Of a stretch of DNA of 64,000 bases, positions 39,473 through 47,737 are shown in pieces. The translations under genes and the position numbers were made by a program. Under the pieces are notes generated by a model, which was not told where the DNA came from, did no database searches, and worked only from the letters and a program-made list of their open reading frames with translations. Every line of letters begins with the position of its first letter. The stretch's first letter is position 1. The stretch comes from Ignavibacteria bacterium (GTDB lineage Bacteria > Bacteroidota > Ignavibacteria > Kapaibacteriales > UBA4661). Where the stretch lies: assembly GCA_947459425.1 (NCBI GenBank), contig CANHDJ010000010.1:16292-80291 (forward strand), in the 5' to 3' direction.

Positions 39473-39529
39473 AAAAAAACGCTCCGACTTTTGTGAAAAG
39501 AACATTGTCTTTTCACGAAAATCGGAGCG
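39473..39529 (-). terminator. Terminator of rpsA
   Basis: CGCTCCGA (39480-39487) pairs with TCGGAGCG (39522-39529), continued inward by GTGAAAAGA/TCTTTTCAC with small mismatches. On the minus strand the stem is followed by seven T residues (A run 39473-39479), about 46 nt after the rpsA stop. Confidence 0.88.
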
Positions 39530-39574
39530 ATTGAAATAGTCTGGAATCCTAGAGTGCTTGTGTGCGCACCAGTC

Positions 39575-40984
39575 TTAGTTATCACCACCAAAAAGTTTGC
39601 GCTTTTCTTCATCGGAAAGCAAATCAGCAAGGCTCACGTCCTGTTTTTGTTCAGGGATGTTCACCTGCTCTTGCTGTTGCTGACGTGGGCGACGTTCACC
39701 GCGTTCTGGACGCTCACCGCGTTCGCCACGCTCAGGGCGCTCGGATCGCTCCGGTCTATTTGCGCCTTGGTCGAAACCTTCCATACCCAGAATAAGCGAA
39801 TGATTGTCCGGTACAACGTCCATGACGAAAAGACCTTCGATTTTATCGCCTACTTGGAATGGTTGTGCTTTGCCGCGCAGCGAAGGGTGCATTTTGCCTT
39901 TTGGCATGAAGGCATCAATATCATCGGCGATATTGACCACAACACCGCGTTCAATGGCTTCGCGCACGGTTCCTTCGATTTTATCACCCACTTTGAAGCG
40001 CTCGGCAATGGTAGCCCAAGGGTTCGGTTGCGTTTGTTTGTAGCCCAAGGATACTTTTTGTTTTTCTTCAGAAATATCCAGCACTTGGACTTCAATTTCC
40101 TGTCCGGCTTGGAAAAGCTCGGAAGGATGCTTAATCCGACGCGCCCACGACATTTCCGAGATGTGAACTAAGCCCTCAACACCCGCTTTAAGTTCGACGT
40201 ACACACCGAATGCGGTAAGGCTTTTTACTTTCCCCTTGTGGCGTGTTCCTTGCACAAACTCTGCTGCTGCGCCTTGCCATGGATCGGCTTCTAATTCGCG
40301 CATCGAAAGCGAAAGACGCTGACCGGATTCGTTGATTTCTTTGATGACGGCGCGAACCGTGTCGCCTTTTTTCAAGACTTCAGAAGGATGGTTAATGCGG
40401 CGGCGGGAAATCGCCGAGACGTGAACCATACCATCAACACCGCCAAGATTGATGAACGCACCAAAGTCCGTAAAGGAAACGACTTTCCCCTCCACGATTT
40501 GACCCACTTGAAAATCTTTCAGATGGTCAACACGCAAGATTTTGCGACGTGTAACAATCACCTTCGTTTTATCTTCATCATTCAACTCGTGAACATGAAC
40601 GGGGAAGGTTTGCTGAATAAGCCCAAGAAGTTCATTTTCGCTTGGGTTTGCCTTGAGCGAAAGATGCGACGTTGGCAAAAAGAGCGGCATACCCTTGTAT
40701 CCCACCAAAATTCCTCCGCGAACACGGCGCAGACCAACAACATCCAGCGTTGATTTGCTGCTTTTTGCGGCAACAATTTCGGGATAGAGTTGCTCAACGT
40801 CGTATTCCGGTTGTTTCGGAACATCGGGGGCTGGCGCGGCTTCTTGCGAAGGAGCTTGCTCGGCAGGCGTTGCTTGGGAAGGTGTTTCTTGCGAAGCGGC
40901 TACAGGAGCGGCTTCGGGGGCGATTGCTGCGGGAGCTGCCTCGGCAACTTCGCTGGCGATTTCTACTTGTTGTTCGTCAGTCAT
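39575..40984 (-). CDS. rpsA: 30S ribosomal protein S1 (four S1 domains)
   Basis: A 469-residue RNA-binding protein from the ATG at 40984. An Ala/Pro/Glu-rich N-terminal stretch (~60 residues) precedes four S1 motifs: GGILVGYKGMPLFLPTSHL (degenerate, ~80-155), VEGKVVSFTDFGAFINLGGV, HKGKVKSLTAFGVYVELKAG and IEGTVREAIERGVVVNIADD. The C-terminus is a charged Arg/Glu repeat (ERPERGERGERPERGERR) ending in KRKLFGGDN. Escherichia coli S1 has six domains; four-domain forms exist elsewhere. It binds mRNA for initiation, which matters where Shine-Dalgarno sites are weak, as in this window. It has its own promoter and terminator. Confidence 0.9.
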   Translation of the reverse strand: MTDEQQVEIASEVAEAAPAAIAPEAAPVAASQETPSQATPAEQAPSQEAAPAPDVPKQPEYDVEQLYPEIVAAKSSKSTLDVVGLRRVRGGILVGYKGMPLFLPTSHLSLKANPSENELLGLIQQTFPVHVHELNDEDKTKVIVTRRKILRVDHLKDFQVGQIVEGKVVSFTDFGAFINLGGVDGMVHVSAISRRRINHPSEVLKKGDTVRAVIKEINESGQRLSLSMRELEADPWQGAAAEFVQGTRHKGKVKSLTAFGVYVELKAGVEGLVHISEMSWARRIKHPSELFQAGQEIEVQVLDISEEKQKVSLGYKQTQPNPWATIAERFKVGDKIEGTVREAIERGVVVNIADDIDAFMPKGKMHPSLRGKAQPFQVGDKIEGLFVMDVVPDNHSLILGMEGFDQGANRPERSERPERGERGERPERGERRPRQQQQEQVNIPEQKQDVSLADLLSDEEKRKLFGGDN

Positions 40985-41134
40985 ATCAAAACGAAACGAA
41001 AAAACGTACAAAACTTAATGGGTTAAAACGAATGCGGCGATGAAGAGTCTGGTATGCTTCTCTGCCGGAGACAAATAACAATCTGATTTTTCATCATTTA
41101 CTGCGTTTTCATGGCACAGTAAAAATACAGATTG

Positions 41135-41166
41135 CAAATATAGATATTTTGCATCATCCTACCAAA
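41135..41166 (-). promoter_or_regulatory. Bacteroidota-type promoter of rpsA
   Basis: On the minus strand TTTG (41166-41163), a 20-nt spacer and TATATTTG (41142-41135) match the -33 and -7 boxes. Predicted start near 41128, giving a leader of about 145 nt before the ATG at 40984. Confidence 0.7.
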
Positions 41167-41237
41167 AAATCTCAAAAATCAATCACAAAAAATTATGTCA
41201 AGGCTCTTGTAAACTCGCTTGTGAGGCGAAAAAAATA

Positions 41238-42065
41238 TTATCGCAGTGCATCTTCCAGTGCTGTTTTTGCGTCGGTCTTGGCATCGCGGTATTTAACGAT
41301 GATGGGCGTGTACACCGCCAAGCCATGTTCTTTGCCAAAAGCCGTTTCCAGAGGACGCGAACCGCTTACCACAACTGCTCCAGAGGGAACTTCGAGTGGC
41401 ACGTCGGGAGCGGACTGAAGAATCTTGCCATGAACAGCATCAACAATTTTTGTCGAACCGTTCAGCACAACACCGGAACTCAGCACGGCGTGTTGTCGCA
41501 CAATCACGCCTTCATACACACCGCAATTGCCACCAACAAAGACATCATCCTCAATAATCACCGGACGCGCTCCGGCTGGCTCCAACACACCGCCAATTTG
41601 CGCAGCTGCCGAAAGATGGACACGCTTGCCAATTTGCGCACACGTGCCGACAAGCGCGTGTGAATCCACCATTGTGCCTTCATCAACATACGCTCCGATG
41701 TTGATATACATCGGTGGCATACAAATTACGCCCCGCGCCACAAACGCGCCGGAACGAATAGCAGAACCGCCCGGCACAACCCGCACACCGCTATCAACCG
41801 TCATCTGCTTCATTGGAATCGTGTGTTTGTCAAAAAAGCGAAATGCTCCGGTGGACATATCCGCCATTCTGCCGTATTTGAAGCACAGCAAAATACCGCG
41901 TTTTACCCACGTATTTGCCCGCCAATGACCGTGCAGGTCTTGCTCGGCAGCGCGGACTTTTCCGGTGTTGAGTAAGTGGAGTAATTCGTTGATAACGGGC
42001 ATAACTTCTTGCTCTGAAGGCGAGGCTTCGGCACTCAGAAGTTCGATTTGTTCTTGTAAAGTCAT
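41238..42065 (-). CDS. dapD: 2,3,4,5-tetrahydropyridine-2,6-dicarboxylate N-succinyltransferase
   Basis: A 275-residue enzyme that succinylates tetrahydrodipicolinate in the lysine/diaminopimelate pathway. The N-terminal helical domain (ELLHLLNTGKVRAAEQDL) is followed by hexapeptide repeats forming a left-handed beta-helix (VVPGGSAIRSGAFVARGVIC, MVDSHALVGTCAQIGKRVHL, IEDDVFVGGNCGVYEGVIV). MPPMYINIGAYVDEGTMVDS is the family hallmark. Length is normal. No other dap gene is near. Confidence 0.95.
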   Translation of the reverse strand: MTLQEQIELLSAEASPSEQEVMPVINELLHLLNTGKVRAAEQDLHGHWRANTWVKRGILLCFKYGRMADMSTGAFRFFDKHTIPMKQMTVDSGVRVVPGGSAIRSGAFVARGVICMPPMYINIGAYVDEGTMVDSHALVGTCAQIGKRVHLSAAAQIGGVLEPAGARPVIIEDDVFVGGNCGVYEGVIVRQHAVLSSGVVLNGSTKIVDAVHGKILQSAPDVPLEVPSGAVVVSGSRPLETAFGKEHGLAVYTPIIVKYRDAKTDAKTALEDALR

Positions 42066-42162
42066 AGCGTGTAAAGAAGTTGCATAGCCTTGGCTGGTGA
42101 GAGGACGATTTATTCAAAGGTGCTAAAGTTGCGTAAAAATCGTTATTCTGCCAAAGGTTTTC

Positions 42163-43077
42163 TCATGCGGAATATTTGCTTTCGGCAGTCGTTTTTCGTT
42201 GGCGTTCATAATACACAACTGCCAAACTCCGCATGGTTACTGCGCCAATAACGACAATTCCGCCAATAATCGTCCATTTTCCCGGTAATTCTCCGGCAAA
42301 AAGTGCCACCCAAAGCGGATTCAAAAGCGGCTCGACAACGGGAATGAGAATGGCTTCCAATGCAGAAACAGACCGAATGAGGCGAGAATACAGCGCATAC
42401 GACAATCCCAACTGAAACACGCCCAGAAGCGCTATCCCAAGCCAACTTTGCGCCGATGGCATAAAACCTGATGCGAAGGATTGAACCACAAACGGCAAAC
42501 AAACAACTGCCGTCAAAATATTACCCCAAAAAATGCCGTCAGAACCGGACGTTGGTGCTTCGTGGGCGCGAACATGGACATTTTTGCGCATGAACAGTAC
42601 AAGCCATGCGTAACTCACGCCACTGGCAATCGCCAACACATTGCCCAGCGTATTTGCTGCCGAAAGGCTTTCCACGAAAAAGAGAATCATGCCCGCAAAG
42701 ACCATCAGAATCGTTATCCAGTCCAGCCGTGTTGTGCGCTCACCCAAAAACCATGCGCCAAAAAGTGCAACATGGACAGGTGCGGTGTATTGCAGCAAAA
42801 TAGCATTCGCCGCCGTTGTGAGCTTTGTCGCCGCCACAAACATCACCATCGTCAGCATACACGCTATTGCGCCGCCCAGTTCATAGCGCGTCAGGCGAAA
42901 CGGCGACCACGTGCGGGGCGGGGCTGCAATGCCGATGACCAGAGCAGCAATCGCGCTACGAACTCCCGCAATACATAACGCATTCCAATCGACAAGTTTG
43001 ATAAAAACGCCGCCTGAACTCCACAGCACAGCCGTCAGAACAAGAAGAAGCAAAGCGCGAGTGTGGGAGATATTCAT
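42163..43077 (-). CDS. DMT-superfamily (EamA) transporter
   Basis: A 304-residue inner-membrane protein with about ten helices in two EamA repeats: LLLLVLTAVLWSSGGVFIKL at the N-terminus and LGNVLAIASGVSYAWLVLFM opening the second half. The final helix is IIGGIVVIGAVTMRSLAVVY. EamA proteins export amino acids or other metabolites; substrate unknown. The ATG at 43077 is preferred because it lies just before the first helix (an ATG at 43122 adds 15 residues). It follows the chemoreceptor by 59 nt on the same strand. Confidence 0.88.
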   Translation of the reverse strand: MNISHTRALLLLVLTAVLWSSGGVFIKLVDWNALCIAGVRSAIAALVIGIAAPPRTWSPFRLTRYELGGAIACMLTMVMFVAATKLTTAANAILLQYTAPVHVALFGAWFLGERTTRLDWITILMVFAGMILFFVESLSAANTLGNVLAIASGVSYAWLVLFMRKNVHVRAHEAPTSGSDGIFWGNILTAVVCLPFVVQSFASGFMPSAQSWLGIALLGVFQLGLSYALYSRLIRSVSALEAILIPVVEPLLNPLWVALFAGELPGKWTIIGGIVVIGAVTMRSLAVVYYERQRKTTAESKYSA

Positions 43078-43135
43078 ACCTGATGAGGGGTTAGAAACAA
43101 GTTGGAACAAATTCTTTATCAAAAAGGCATTTCAA

Positions 43136-45058
43136 TTACAGTAGCTGCTTGCGATGATGCGCATCAATTACGGCTACGGGAGATTCTGCATTTACCTCAA
43201 AATGGTTCACTACACTTTGGAGATCATCCACAGAGCCTTCCAAACTTTCGGTCGAAGTAGCAATCTCACTTAAACTAGAGGTCGTCTCCTCTATGGCGGC
43301 TGCCATCTGGTCAATACTTTTGGCAACCTCTTCGGCTGTTGAAGATTGCTGTTCCATGGCTAGGGCAGAGAATTTGACCATTGCCTGTACTTCACTTGTT
43401 CCGGTAACAATTTTTTTTAATGCTTCGCCCGCTTCTTGTGCAAGGGTTAATCCCTGCTTTACTTCGGCGTTGCCGCGTTGCATACCATTGACAGCGCGTT
43501 CAGTATCATTCTGAATTTGTTTGATGGTAAAGCTAATTTGTTTGGTTGCTTGTGCCGTGCGCTCGGCAAGTTTCCGAACTTCATCAGCAACGACCGCAAA
43601 GCCTCGCCCCTGATCTCCTGCGCGGGCTGCCTCAATTGCGGCATTCAGAGCCAGAAGATTCGTTTGGTCGGCGATTTCTTCAATAACTTGTACAATTTCG
43701 CCAATTTCTGCACTAGAATTGCCCAATTTTTCAACGACTTGAGCAGCATCGCTGACTGCCGTTGCAATTTCTTGAATTTTGCTGACTGCCGACTGTACGA
43801 CATCTGCGCCTTGCAACGCATTATCTCCGGCTTGTGCCGTGAGCGTGTTGACACGAGAGGCGTGCTGGGCATTTTCGTGGATAGAGCGTGCCATTTCTTC
43901 AATACTGGAAGCAATTTGTGTGATTTGTGCTGCTTGCTCTTGGCTTGTTGCTGCCATCTGTTTTGATGCTAAACTAATGTGTGTGCTAATCGTCGTTGTC
44001 TGCCTGACATTGATGATAACTCGCTGAACAAGTCTTTCAACCGATGTAACACTATGATTAAACCCCTTAAATATTTGCCCGATAATACCTTTGCTGTCTT
44101 CGTTATTGACCCGTACACGCAGATCGCCACGAGAAAACTTTTCCATCATACTCAGAATTTTCTCGGCACTTGTTTCCAGATACAAACGCTCTTGTTCCGA
44201 TTGTTGAACCGCTTGCACCACTTTGGCTTCTACGCTTGCTTTCTCGGCATTGATGCTTTCGATGCCCTTGCGAATACTTGCTACCATAGCATTGAACGCG
44301 AGACTAAGTTTCCCAAGTTCATCGTCTGAGCGAATACGAACTTCTTGGTGAATATTGCCCCGCTCCACCTCTTGTGCTTTTTGGGTGATTTCCAACAGAG
44401 GCTCGGCAATACTGCGCTGCAAGACGATTCTTCCCATTATTGCCAGAGCAAGGCACAAAAAACAGACTAAACCAGCACCGATGAGAATAGTGAATGTACT
44501 GGCGCGACTGGATTGAGCAGCCTGCTCTGCTTGATTGAGATGAAAATCCGTCAGTTTTTGTAATGCCGCTATGACCATTTCACTTTTTGGAATACACTGG
44601 GTTTCCAGCAGTACAATTCCTTCCGAGCGCCGATTTTCCAGCACTAACTGGATAATAACTTGTCGTGCATCGCGGAAATCCTTGAGTTTGATAGCGAAGT
44701 CTTGAAACAGCGCTTGCTCTTCCGCTTCTTTGCTAGAAATCATATTTTGGTAGAGAGCTATGTTCGCGTTATTCTCCATTACCTTCGCTTGTATTTTTTT
44801 AACGAAACCTTGTACAGCCGCCGAATCGGTAAAAATAATCATGTCCCTGAGTAATACTCGCGTATGCGGTATATTTTCTCGTATTTGTCCCAGCAATGCA
44901 ATGGGCTTGAGGTTGTTGTCAAAAACGTCTTGCGTTTTTTGTGCAAGATTGCGTGATGACCATATCGTTCCGACACTCAAAATGAGTAAAAATGCTATCA
45001 CTACGCCAAAAACGAGTGACAATTTTTCACTCACACTGCGATTATAGAACCATTTCAT
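43136..45058 (-). CDS. Methyl-accepting chemotaxis protein with four-helix-bundle sensor
   Basis: About 640 residues (ATG 45058; 45070 possible). First helix LSLVFGVVIAFLLILSVGTIW; periplasmic domain of about 160 helical residues resembling the 4HB_MCP family (NLAQKTQDVFDNNLKPIALL, later FHLNQAEQAAQ); second helix FTILIGAGLVCFLCLALAIM; HAMP; then the cytoplasmic domain with tip [20 protein letters not shown]. The signalling domain closely resembles those at 22.8 and 55 kb, suggesting one signalling array with three different sensors. No adjacent che genes. Confidence 0.93.
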   Translation of the reverse strand: MKWFYNRSVSEKLSLVFGVVIAFLLILSVGTIWSSRNLAQKTQDVFDNNLKPIALLGQIRENIPHTRVLLRDMIIFTDSAAVQGFVKKIQAKVMENNANIALYQNMISSKEAEEQALFQDFAIKLKDFRDARQVIIQLVLENRRSEGIVLLETQCIPKSEMVIAALQKLTDFHLNQAEQAAQSSRASTFTILIGAGLVCFLCLALAIMGRIVLQRSIAEPLLEITQKAQEVERGNIHQEVRIRSDDELGKLSLAFNAMVASIRKGIESINAEKASVEAKVVQAVQQSEQERLYLETSAEKILSMMEKFSRGDLRVRVNNEDSKGIIGQIFKGFNHSVTSVERLVQRVIINVRQTTTISTHISLASKQMAATSQEQAAQITQIASSIEEMARSIHENAQHASRVNTLTAQAGDNALQGADVVQSAVSKIQEIATAVSDAAQVVEKLGNSSAEIGEIVQVIEEIADQTNLLALNAAIEAARAGDQGRGFAVVADEVRKLAERTAQATKQISFTIKQIQNDTERAVNGMQRGNAEVKQGLTLAQEAGEALKKIVTGTSEVQAMVKFSALAMEQQSSTAEEVAKSIDQMAAAIEETTSSLSEIATSTESLEGSVDDLQSVVNHFEVNAESPVAVIDAHHRKQLL

Positions 45059-45177
45059 AACGTTCCCCAATAAAGTATGAAAAATAGGTTCTCAATGATT
45101 GTAGTTGGAAAATTTTGTCATGCTGGGGCGCAGGTCAGCATCCATTGGAGGGGCATGGGTAATCTCTCTCAATATGG

Positions 45178-45197
45178 ATACCGGCATACGTCGGTAT
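45178..45197. repeat. REP-like palindrome
   Basis: ATACCGGCATACGTCGGTAT is a near-perfect palindrome flanked by tgg and gac, resembling the tggatnccggcnnacgccggnatgac repeats found between genes in many bacteria. Only one copy is seen here. Confidence 0.6.
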
Positions 45198-45317
45198 GAC
45201 GACGTGAGATTAACCCAGATGTTTCCAACTGAAATCATTTAGAACCGAAGAATAGCGTGATTGCTGCCTAAAATACTAACAACATCATCAAAAACCTAAC
45301 GAACAATGCTGCCAATT

Positions 45318-45470
45318 AGGGTGATCGCGTGTCTTTCCGCGCATCGCGCAAAGCCTTGCTTCTCATAATAGGGCTTTGCAGTATGTTTATCAGCAAAGCC
45401 AGGTTTTATGCGGATAAAATATTTTCATGCGATTACCCTGTGCTGCCGATGAACACGCAATCGGTCAGCA
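45318..45470 (+). ncRNA. Candidate structured RNA
   Basis: AGGGTGATCGCGTG (45318-45331) pairs with CATGCGATTACCCT (45426-45439) over 14 bp including two G-U pairs that are only valid on the plus strand. Inside, GGCTTTGC (45372-45379) can pair either with GCAAAGCC at 45348-45355 or with GCAAAGCC at 45393-45400, two exclusive 8-bp stems. A further stem TGCTG-CCGAT/ATCGG-T-CAGCA follows directly at 45441-45470. I match it to no known family (not tmRNA, RNase P, SRP or 6S by eye). It could also be the relic of a mobile element. Confidence 0.35.
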
Positions 45471-45494
45471 GCAAAGCAATATCTTGGCACTTCA

Positions 45495-45634
45495 GTACGA
45501 GAGGATTAAGCGGTTGTTACGGGTAGGTCGGAAAAGAAAAACGCGCCTGAAACAGCGCGGGAGTACGAGATGTGTTGTGGAAACGATGCGCCCATGCGCA
45601 TTTGAGTGTACGAGAATGCTTATGCGAGAGGATT
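45495..45634 (+). repeat. Short repeats GTACGAGA and CGAGAGGATT
   Basis: GTACGAGA occurs at 45495-45502, 45563-45570 and 45608-45615; CGAGAGGATT occurs at 45499-45508 and 45625-45634, the last copy overlapping the end of the PIN gene. Spacing is irregular (68 and 45 nt), so it is not a CRISPR. Confidence 0.5.
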
Positions 45635-46072
45635 GATCGTGATTAAATCGTACTTTGCTGCCAAAACAAGAAGGTCGGTATCGGTAGAGACAAAATTGGT
45701 CATCGTGTCGGCACCGCTATTTTGGCTGTGTTCGTGGATAGCGATTGCGGAAGCCAGATGCAAAGCGCGTTCCGGGGAAAGATTGTGGTGCAACGCGACG
45801 GCTTGCGTGAGTTTCATTACTCGTGGTGAGCCGTGAACTTGGAGAAATTGCGTCCAATCATTTTCGAGGTCGTGAATTTTATGGTCTAAATCTTCTTTCG
45901 AGATTTTACCGGAGTTGGCAAGCCGACTGAGTGTAACGACGACTTCCACAAATCCAAACGATGCGCAAGCAAGAATCGTCGAAGGCGTAAAGAGTGCTGC
46001 AACCTTCTCCGAGGCGGCTTCGCGGATGTAGTATTGAAGCCATGCGGTGGAATCAAGGTAGTGGAGTGTCAT
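45620..46072 (-). CDS. PIN-domain toxin (VapC-like)
   Basis: A 150-residue putative ribonuclease. MTLHYLDSTAWLQYYI carries the first acidic residue, FVEVVVTLSRL the conserved Glu and FVSTDTDLLVLAAKYDL the C-terminal Asp. The third site usually reads DALHLA but here is RALHLASAI, so one acidic residue is missing or displaced. It overlaps the upstream small gene by 4 nt, the usual antitoxin-toxin coupling. PIN toxins cleave tRNA or rRNA; the target is unknown. Confidence 0.8.
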   Translation of the reverse strand: MTLHYLDSTAWLQYYIREAASEKVAALFTPSTILACASFGFVEVVVTLSRLANSGKISKEDLDHKIHDLENDWTQFLQVHGSPRVMKLTQAVALHHNLSPERALHLASAIAIHEHSQNSGADTMTNFVSTDTDLLVLAAKYDLITINPLA

Positions 46073-46335
46073 TGTCGTCCTTTGATGAGTAGTTGCGAAG
46101 AGGATTCATTGCCGCTTGCTTGAGCTATCGGCTCAACGGGTGCAAACTTCGAGAATGGGCGATAGACCTCGCCCGGACTTTTGAAGCCTTCGATACCGTG
46201 CGCAATTTGGTCAAGTACAGCTTGACGCTCTTTATGCCCCTGTAATTCGTCAATGTAGCGGCGAATAAAACCAGCACTTTCGTTAATAAGAAAGTCTAAT
46301 TTTGTATCAACGATTTCATTCTTAAATTTTGCCAT
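46069..46335 (-). CDS. Putative antitoxin partner of the PIN toxin
   Basis: An 88-residue protein immediately upstream of and overlapping the PIN gene (ATGA-type 4-nt overlap). The N-terminus MAKFKNEIVDTKLDFLINESAG and a helical centre could form a small DNA-binding/dimerisation domain, but I recognise no named antitoxin family; the C-terminal ~30 residues are polar and would suit toxin binding. It has one of the few full Shine-Dalgarno sites in the window (GAGGAGG, 4-5 nt before the ATG). Antitoxin role is inferred from position. Confidence 0.6.
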   Translation of the reverse strand: MAKFKNEIVDTKLDFLINESAGFIRRYIDELQGHKERQAVLDQIAHGIEGFKSPGEVYRPFSKFAPVEPIAQASGNESSSQLLIKGRQ

Positions 46336-46519
46336 AGTTCCTCCTCATCGGTTACGCAAGTTGTGAAGCGTTATTCTTTACCAGCGTAGAAGATAGAGAT
46401 TCATTGTGAAAAATACAAACCTTTCAGAGCAAAACAGAAAATTTTTCCGCTTTCGCGCACCAAGCGCTCAGGTTTGATATTTTTGATTCATTCAAATTTC
46501 ATGCCAGATGTCAGAACAC

Positions 46520-46550
46520 TTGATGATGTTCGCTTTTTTCGTTACCTTTG
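46520..46550 (+). promoter_or_regulatory. Bacteroidota-type promoter of the endonuclease gene
   Basis: TTG (46520-46522), a 20-nt spacer and TACCTTTG (46543-46550) match the -33/-7 pattern; start predicted near 46557, about 100 nt before the chosen ATG. This argues against the upstream start codon at 46508. Confidence 0.55.
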
Positions 46551-46657
46551 GGCTGCAACTCCCGAAAGATTCGAGAATACGGGCAGAACGCCATCGGATG
46601 AACCTTTTCAGGAAGCACAAATGTTGTTTTTGTTCACTCTTAAAATTGGACAACGTT

Positions 46658-47554
46658 ATGGCAAGCAAAAAAACACTCTCGCGTAATGCCGCAATAGCAC
46701 TCGTGTTGGTGGCAATTGGAGTGCAGATTTTTACCATGTGCAAAAAGAAAACCGACCAAACGCCACCACCCGGCGGCGGACAACAACAAGGTTCACCGCA
46801 AGCAAATTCCACTGGTTCGGTGCATCTCGAAATGGGCGTACCGAAAGGCGGCGATGGCGAAGCAGCATACTTGCTTATTCGCAAGCAATACGCACTTTCG
46901 TACAATGGCACAAAAAACGTTCCGAACTGGGTGAGTTCCAATCTCAATGCCGATTATTTTGGCGATACCGAGCGCAAGCAAGGACAGTTTATGCCCGACC
47001 CCGATTTACCGCCGCAGTTCTACAAAGTCAAACACCAAGATTACAGCAATACCGGCTATGACCGAGGGCATATGGTTCGCTCCGAAGAGCGCACAGCTTC
47101 TCGTGCGGACAATGATGCGACATTCTACACAACAAACCTTTTGCCGCAATACCACGACCTGAATGCTGGTCCTTGGCTGCGTCTGGAGGAGTTTTGTCAG
47201 TATTTGGCACAGCGCAAAAACAAGGAATTGTATATCATTTGCGGTGGCGTTTTTCCGAAGCAGTACCAAACTATTGGCAAACGTAATAATGTTGCTGTTC
47301 CTGAGCAGTGCTTCAAAATTATTGTCGTGCTGGAGCGCGGTCAGGGCATCAAGGATGTTAATGAAAACACGACGATTTTGGCGGCACTGATGCCAAATAT
47401 TCAAGGTATTGAACGCAGTCAGTGGCGGCAATACCAAACAACGGTGGACGAGATCGAACAGCGCACGGGTTATGATTTTCTCACGGCTGTCCCGGAAAAT
47501 ATTCAAAAAGTGATTGAAAGCCGTAAAGCACAAGCGCTCTCGTTGGCGAAGTAA
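46658..47554 (+). CDS. DNA/RNA non-specific endonuclease, membrane-anchored
   Basis: A 298-residue nuclease from the ATG at 46658. The N-terminus has a hydrophobic segment ending IFTMCKKK, either a membrane anchor or a lipoprotein signal with Cys28, followed by a Pro/Gly/Gln-rich linker (~25 residues). The catalytic motif YDRGHMVRSEERT is the DRGH signature of the NucA/Serratia nuclease family; the Mg-binding Asn lies in FYTTNLLPQYHDLNAGPW. It would degrade extracytoplasmic DNA and RNA, for nutrient or phosphate gain. Phosphate-uptake genes follow 183 nt downstream, which fits but does not prove a link. Confidence 0.88.
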   Translation: MASKKTLSRNAAIALVLVAIGVQIFTMCKKKTDQTPPPGGGQQQGSPQANSTGSVHLEMGVPKGGDGEAAYLLIRKQYALSYNGTKNVPNWVSSNLNADYFGDTERKQGQFMPDPDLPPQFYKVKHQDYSNTGYDRGHMVRSEERTASRADNDATFYTTNLLPQYHDLNAGPWLRLEEFCQYLAQRKNKELYIICGGVFPKQYQTIGKRNNVAVPEQCFKIIVVLERGQGIKDVNENTTILAALMPNIQGIERSQWRQYQTTVDEIEQRTGYDFLTAVPENIQKVIESRKAQALSLAK

Positions 47555-47737
47555 GGTCGCGGACACAAACAGATTAACCCTGCCGTATCTGCGGCAGCGC
47601 TATTTGCCAAATCATAATCCAACCAATTCCAACATAACGTAAACATAAAACGCCACAGAGACAAAAAGTATGTATTTTTGCAACTTGCGTTGTAAATTGA
47701 GCCTTGCTTCACCGCTAATACACACTTTTCGCACATC

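Larger units (their letters stand above)
45071..45619. other. 550-nt intergenic region with hairpins and short repeats
   Basis: No convincing protein gene: the open frame at 45329-45526 lacks codon character and sits across stems. The region holds a 20-bp palindrome (45178-45197), a candidate structured RNA (45318-45470), hairpins CGCGC/GCGCG (45542-45559) and ATGCGC/GCGCAT (45585-45600), and three GTACGAGA repeats. Confidence 0.7.

Noticed and set aside
45491..45505. Sequence cagtacgagagga resembling the 23S rRNA sarcin-ricin loop
   Set aside because: Only about 13 nt match; flanking sequence does not follow 23S rRNA, and related GTACGAGA words recur nearby.
45329..45526. 65-codon plus-strand open frame
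   Set aside because: It lies across the stems of the candidate structured RNA, has no homology I recognise and no ribosome site.
15345..47680. Further TAnnTTTG boxes at 15345, 17393, 24854, 29255 and 47673
   Set aside because: No TTG at the -33 distance; such 6-base matches are expected by chance in this much intergenic sequence.
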